DNA of 27,852 bases from positions 1-27,852 of the forward strand of contig PS015608.1 of NCBI GenBank assembly GCA_048213135.1, written 5' to 3'. Below the pieces are notes generated by a model. It saw nothing but the letters and a program-made list of their open reading frames with translations. It had not been told where the DNA came from and made no database searches. Position 1 is the stretch's first letter, and each line of letters opens with the position of its first letter. Below are positions 20,498 to 27,852 of this stretch, one piece after another. A program made the position numbers and the translations under genes. The DNA is from Reclinomonas americana ATCC 50394. Taxonomy: Eukaryota; Jakobida; Jakobea; Jakobida.

Positions 20498-20592
20498 TCT
20501 CTCTCTCACTACCGCGCTTCGGCGTCCTGCTGCCGTCCTCCATCTCTCCTTCTTCCCGCCGTGCGCCAGCCTCACTTTACACAGGCTTGAGT
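20498..20592. promoter_or_regulatory. Divergent intergenic region, phosphatase / CR-like gene
   Basis: Only 95 bp separate the two predicted start codons. The plus strand is CT-rich (TCTCCTTCTTCCC), with no TATA-like element. The role is inferred from position. Confidence 0.35.
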
Positions 20593-25487
<4,895 letters not shown>

Positions 25488-25745
25488 AAAAACTCCACCC
25501 AAACGAAATTTCGTGTGTGTGCGCATTGGGACCGCGAGATGGAACCAGGCGTTGTCCCCATTGCGCCTGCGCCACCGTGCCACGTGGCGCGCGTGTGCTT
25601 CTCCAACGGCCTGTGCCTGTACAACCCACGTTGCGTGACAAGAAGCAACAAAAAAAAACACAAGAGTTTTTGCGCGAAATCTCACACCTCTGACTCCTTG
25701 TGCCCCTCCCTTCTTTCTTTCTCTCTCTCTCTCTCTCTCTCTCTT
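25488..25745. other. 3' flank and intergenic, ending in (CT)n
   Basis: No exon is recognised after the stop codon at 25485. A CT run starts near 25714 and continues into the gap. An A-rich patch (25648-25658) may be part of the 3' end of the preceding gene. Confidence 0.5.
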
Positions 25746-26245
25746 NNNNNNNNNNNNNNNNNNNNNNNNNNNNNNNNNNNNNNNNNNNNNNNNNNNNNNN
25801 NNNNNNNNNNNNNNNNNNNNNNNNNNNNNNNNNNNNNNNNNNNNNNNNNNNNNNNNNNNNNNNNNNNNNNNNNNNNNNNNNNNNNNNNNNNNNNNNNNNN
25901 NNNNNNNNNNNNNNNNNNNNNNNNNNNNNNNNNNNNNNNNNNNNNNNNNNNNNNNNNNNNNNNNNNNNNNNNNNNNNNNNNNNNNNNNNNNNNNNNNNNN
26001 NNNNNNNNNNNNNNNNNNNNNNNNNNNNNNNNNNNNNNNNNNNNNNNNNNNNNNNNNNNNNNNNNNNNNNNNNNNNNNNNNNNNNNNNNNNNNNNNNNNN
26101 NNNNNNNNNNNNNNNNNNNNNNNNNNNNNNNNNNNNNNNNNNNNNNNNNNNNNNNNNNNNNNNNNNNNNNNNNNNNNNNNNNNNNNNNNNNNNNNNNNNN
26201 NNNNNNNNNNNNNNNNNNNNNNNNNNNNNNNNNNNNNNNNNNNNN
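25746..26245. other. Assembly gap (500 N)
   Basis: Exactly 500 N beside a CT microsatellite, so the length may be a placeholder. Confidence 0.95.
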
Positions 26246-26248
26246 CAG

Positions 26249-26770
26249 TGCTTGCGCCCTCGTGTGCGTGGGCACTGTACATTGGCATTCGATGGCACTG
26301 CAAGATGCGTGGCCAGTCCAAGCAAAAGGGCTTTGCGGCCTTGGCACAGTACGCAGTCACGTTCCTCTTGTTTGGCATCATGATGACTGATGCTGGTGAG
26401 GAGAAAGAAAGAGAGAGAGTGTGTGTGGCGTGGCGTGTGTGCGAGAGCAGATAATCTCATGGTGTGTGTGTTGCGTACGCTTTTGCCTTTTTTGCTGTTA
26501 TCACATCACAGTGATGCTGCTGTTCACAAGTGTGTTGTGTTAAGAGAGTGAGTGAGTGTGTATGTGTGTGTGTTTTGCCGGAGTGGTGATGCATTGTGGT
26601 GTTTATTTTTTCATCAAAAAAGAATCACCGTATCTGATTTTGTGGGTTGTTGTTGCAGCCTTTGTCAACATGATGATGAATGCGCAAGGCGGCAAGGCCT
26701 GGTTCTCACCTGCTGTCTCCTTCATCATTGGCGTCGTCGATGTGTCGCTCACTTCGTGTATCGCCATGAG
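26249..26770 (+). CDS. Membrane protein fragment, two exons
   Basis: Exon 26249-26395 follows a CAG at the gap edge, and exon 26659-26770 follows TTGTTGCAG; both join in phase 1 and the second leaves at AG|GTACAG in phase 2. The first gives a Trp/Leu/Ile helix, a short basic loop with KMRGQSKQKG, and AQYAVTFLLFGIMM. The second gives a loop followed by VSFIIGVVDVSLTS. At least three membrane segments are likely. I do not recognise the family, and both ends fall in gaps. Confidence 0.5.
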
Positions 26771-26814
26771 GTACAGTCGCTCTCTCTCTCTCGTTGTCTC
26801 TCTCTCTCTCTCTC

Positions 26815-26909
26815 NNNNNNNNNNNNNNNNNNNNNNNNNNNNNNNNNNNNNNNNNNNNNNNNNNNNNNNNNNNNNNNNNNNNNNNNNNNNNNNNNNNNNN
26901 NNNNNNNNN
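26815..26909. other. Assembly gap (95 N)
   Basis: Preceded by a CT run (about 26777-26814). It separates a plus-strand fragment from a minus-strand one. Confidence 0.95.
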
Positions 26910-27157
26910 CGCAGTAGACGCCGCACGTAATGGTAATCAGGTCCACGTACATGACCGTCACCACCTCCTTCCACTGCACGCGGAACACGTGAGCCATAGA
27001 GAGGTGAGGGAAGGAGAGTGGGAGAGACGGAACCTGCACGAGGAAGCCCCACGTCCACGTGACCCAAATCGCAATGTACGACAGCCAGCGGAGGGCCGAG
27101 CCGAGTCTCTTGTTGCCGGGCATCAGGTCCAGGTCAGCGAGGCCGTTCCAGAAGAAG
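26910..27157 (-). CDS. Membrane protein fragment, two exons
   Basis: Exon 27157-27034 (after CCCCACAG) and exon 26973-26910 (after GCGTGCAG) are separated by a 60-nt intron that begins GTTCCGTC; both junctions keep phase 0. The product has FFWNGLADLDLMPGNKR, a Trp-rich segment RWLSYIAIWVTWTWGFLVQ, and VVTVMYVDLITITCGVY, so at least two membrane helices. The family is not recognised. The 5' part lies beyond the purine-rich field to the right, and the 3' part lies in the gap. Confidence 0.5.
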
Positions 27158-27159
27158 CT

Positions 27160-27618
27160 GTGGGGAGGGGAGGATGAGGGAGGAGGAAGGAGGGAGGGAG
27201 GAAGGACAAGGAGGAAGGGAGAAGGGGGAGAAGAGAGGGGAGGGAGGGGAGGGTGAGGGAAGAGGAAGGAGGGAGAAAGGGAGGGAGGGAGAAGGGATGA
27301 AGAGAGGGGAAGGGAAGGGGAAGGAGAGGCGAGGAAGGGAGGAAGGGAGGGAAGAGAGAGTGAGACAAGGTGGGGAGACGAGGAAGGCGGGGAGTGAGAG
27401 GAGAATGATGGAGGGAGAAGGTGAAGTGAGAAGATTGAGGAAAGGAGGGATAGAGGGGAATAGAAAGAGAGAAGGAGAAGGGATGGAGATCAGAGACGGC
27501 TGGAGAAGAGAAAGAGAAGGGGAAGGAGAGATAAGAAAGGGGGAAGAGAGGGTGAGACAATGAGGAAAGAGGAGAGAGAGAGTAATAGAGACAGACACAC
27601 ACACACACACACACAGAG

Positions 27619-27674
<56 letters not shown>

Positions 27675-27716
27675 GAGAGAGAGAGGAGAGAGAGAGAGAG
27701 ACGAAGAGAGAGAGAT

Positions 27717-27748
<32 letters not shown>

Positions 27749-27852
27749 ATCGATCTCTCTCAACTCCCCATCGCACTGCTCACTTCACACCCTCTCTTCA
27801 CCCTCTTCCTCTCCTCCTCCTCCTCCTCCTCTCTCTCTCTCACACACACACA
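27160..27852. repeat. Purine-rich field with (GA)n and (CA)n microsatellites
   Basis: GGAGGAAGG-type degenerate repeats run from 27160 to about 27590, followed by (AC)n at about 27592-27614, (GA)n at about 27625-27712 and (AC)n at about 27716-27745. The window ends with CTCCTC and CT/CA runs. It lies 5' of the acceptor of the minus-strand exon at 27157, so it is probably intronic and pyrimidine-rich in the sense direction. Confidence 0.85.

Overview
The window is nuclear DNA from a eukaryote, most likely a free-living flagellated or ciliated protist whose lineage I cannot name. The evidence is: genes split into many short exons by introns mostly 47-75 nt long, moderately high GC, long CT/GA/AC microsatellites, five runs of N, and two cilium-specific proteins (a CCDC113/CFAP263 homologue and a tectonic). 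No rRNA, tRNA or CRISPR was seen. Most genes have no long single ORF and had to be read by splicing in phase.

Layout. 1-2934 has no supportable gene: a roughly 50-bp minisatellite (about 245-930), CTG/CTC-rich DNA and a purine-rich block. 2935-4742 (-) is CFAP263, divergent across 90 bp from 4833-6017 (+), an RNA polymerase I RPA43 subunit. After a gap, 6914-9117 (+) is a cytochrome P450 cut into at least 17 exons; it meets a tectonic gene (9209-11309, -) tail to tail at a 91-base gap. After another gap come three co-oriented minus-strand genes. In transcription order they are inositol monophosphatase (20497-18650), an SPX-EXS phosphate exporter (18451-15206) and an MFS carrier (15134-12686), separated by only 198 and 71 bp. 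20593-25487 (+) is a large gene, divergent from the phosphatase. It combines a presequence-like N-terminus, a coiled coil, a P-loop NTPase and a likely PD-(D/E)XK nuclease, which resembles Crinkler/RHS-type (CR) effectors. The last 2.4 kb holds fragments of two membrane-protein genes around gaps and a long purine-rich microsatellite field.

The phosphatase and the exporter may be linked in function: one releases free inositol, and the other carries the SPX domain that senses inositol pyrophosphates to control phosphate export. The two cilium genes serve the axoneme/centriolar region and the transition zone.

The most striking signal is in splicing. At least 14 introns, in six genes, begin with GTTGCG instead of GTRAGT, beside a second class beginning GTGCGT. 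There are also GC-AG introns, an 8-nt microexon inside the P450 I-helix motif, and intronic simple repeats that are always pyrimidine-rich on the sense strand.
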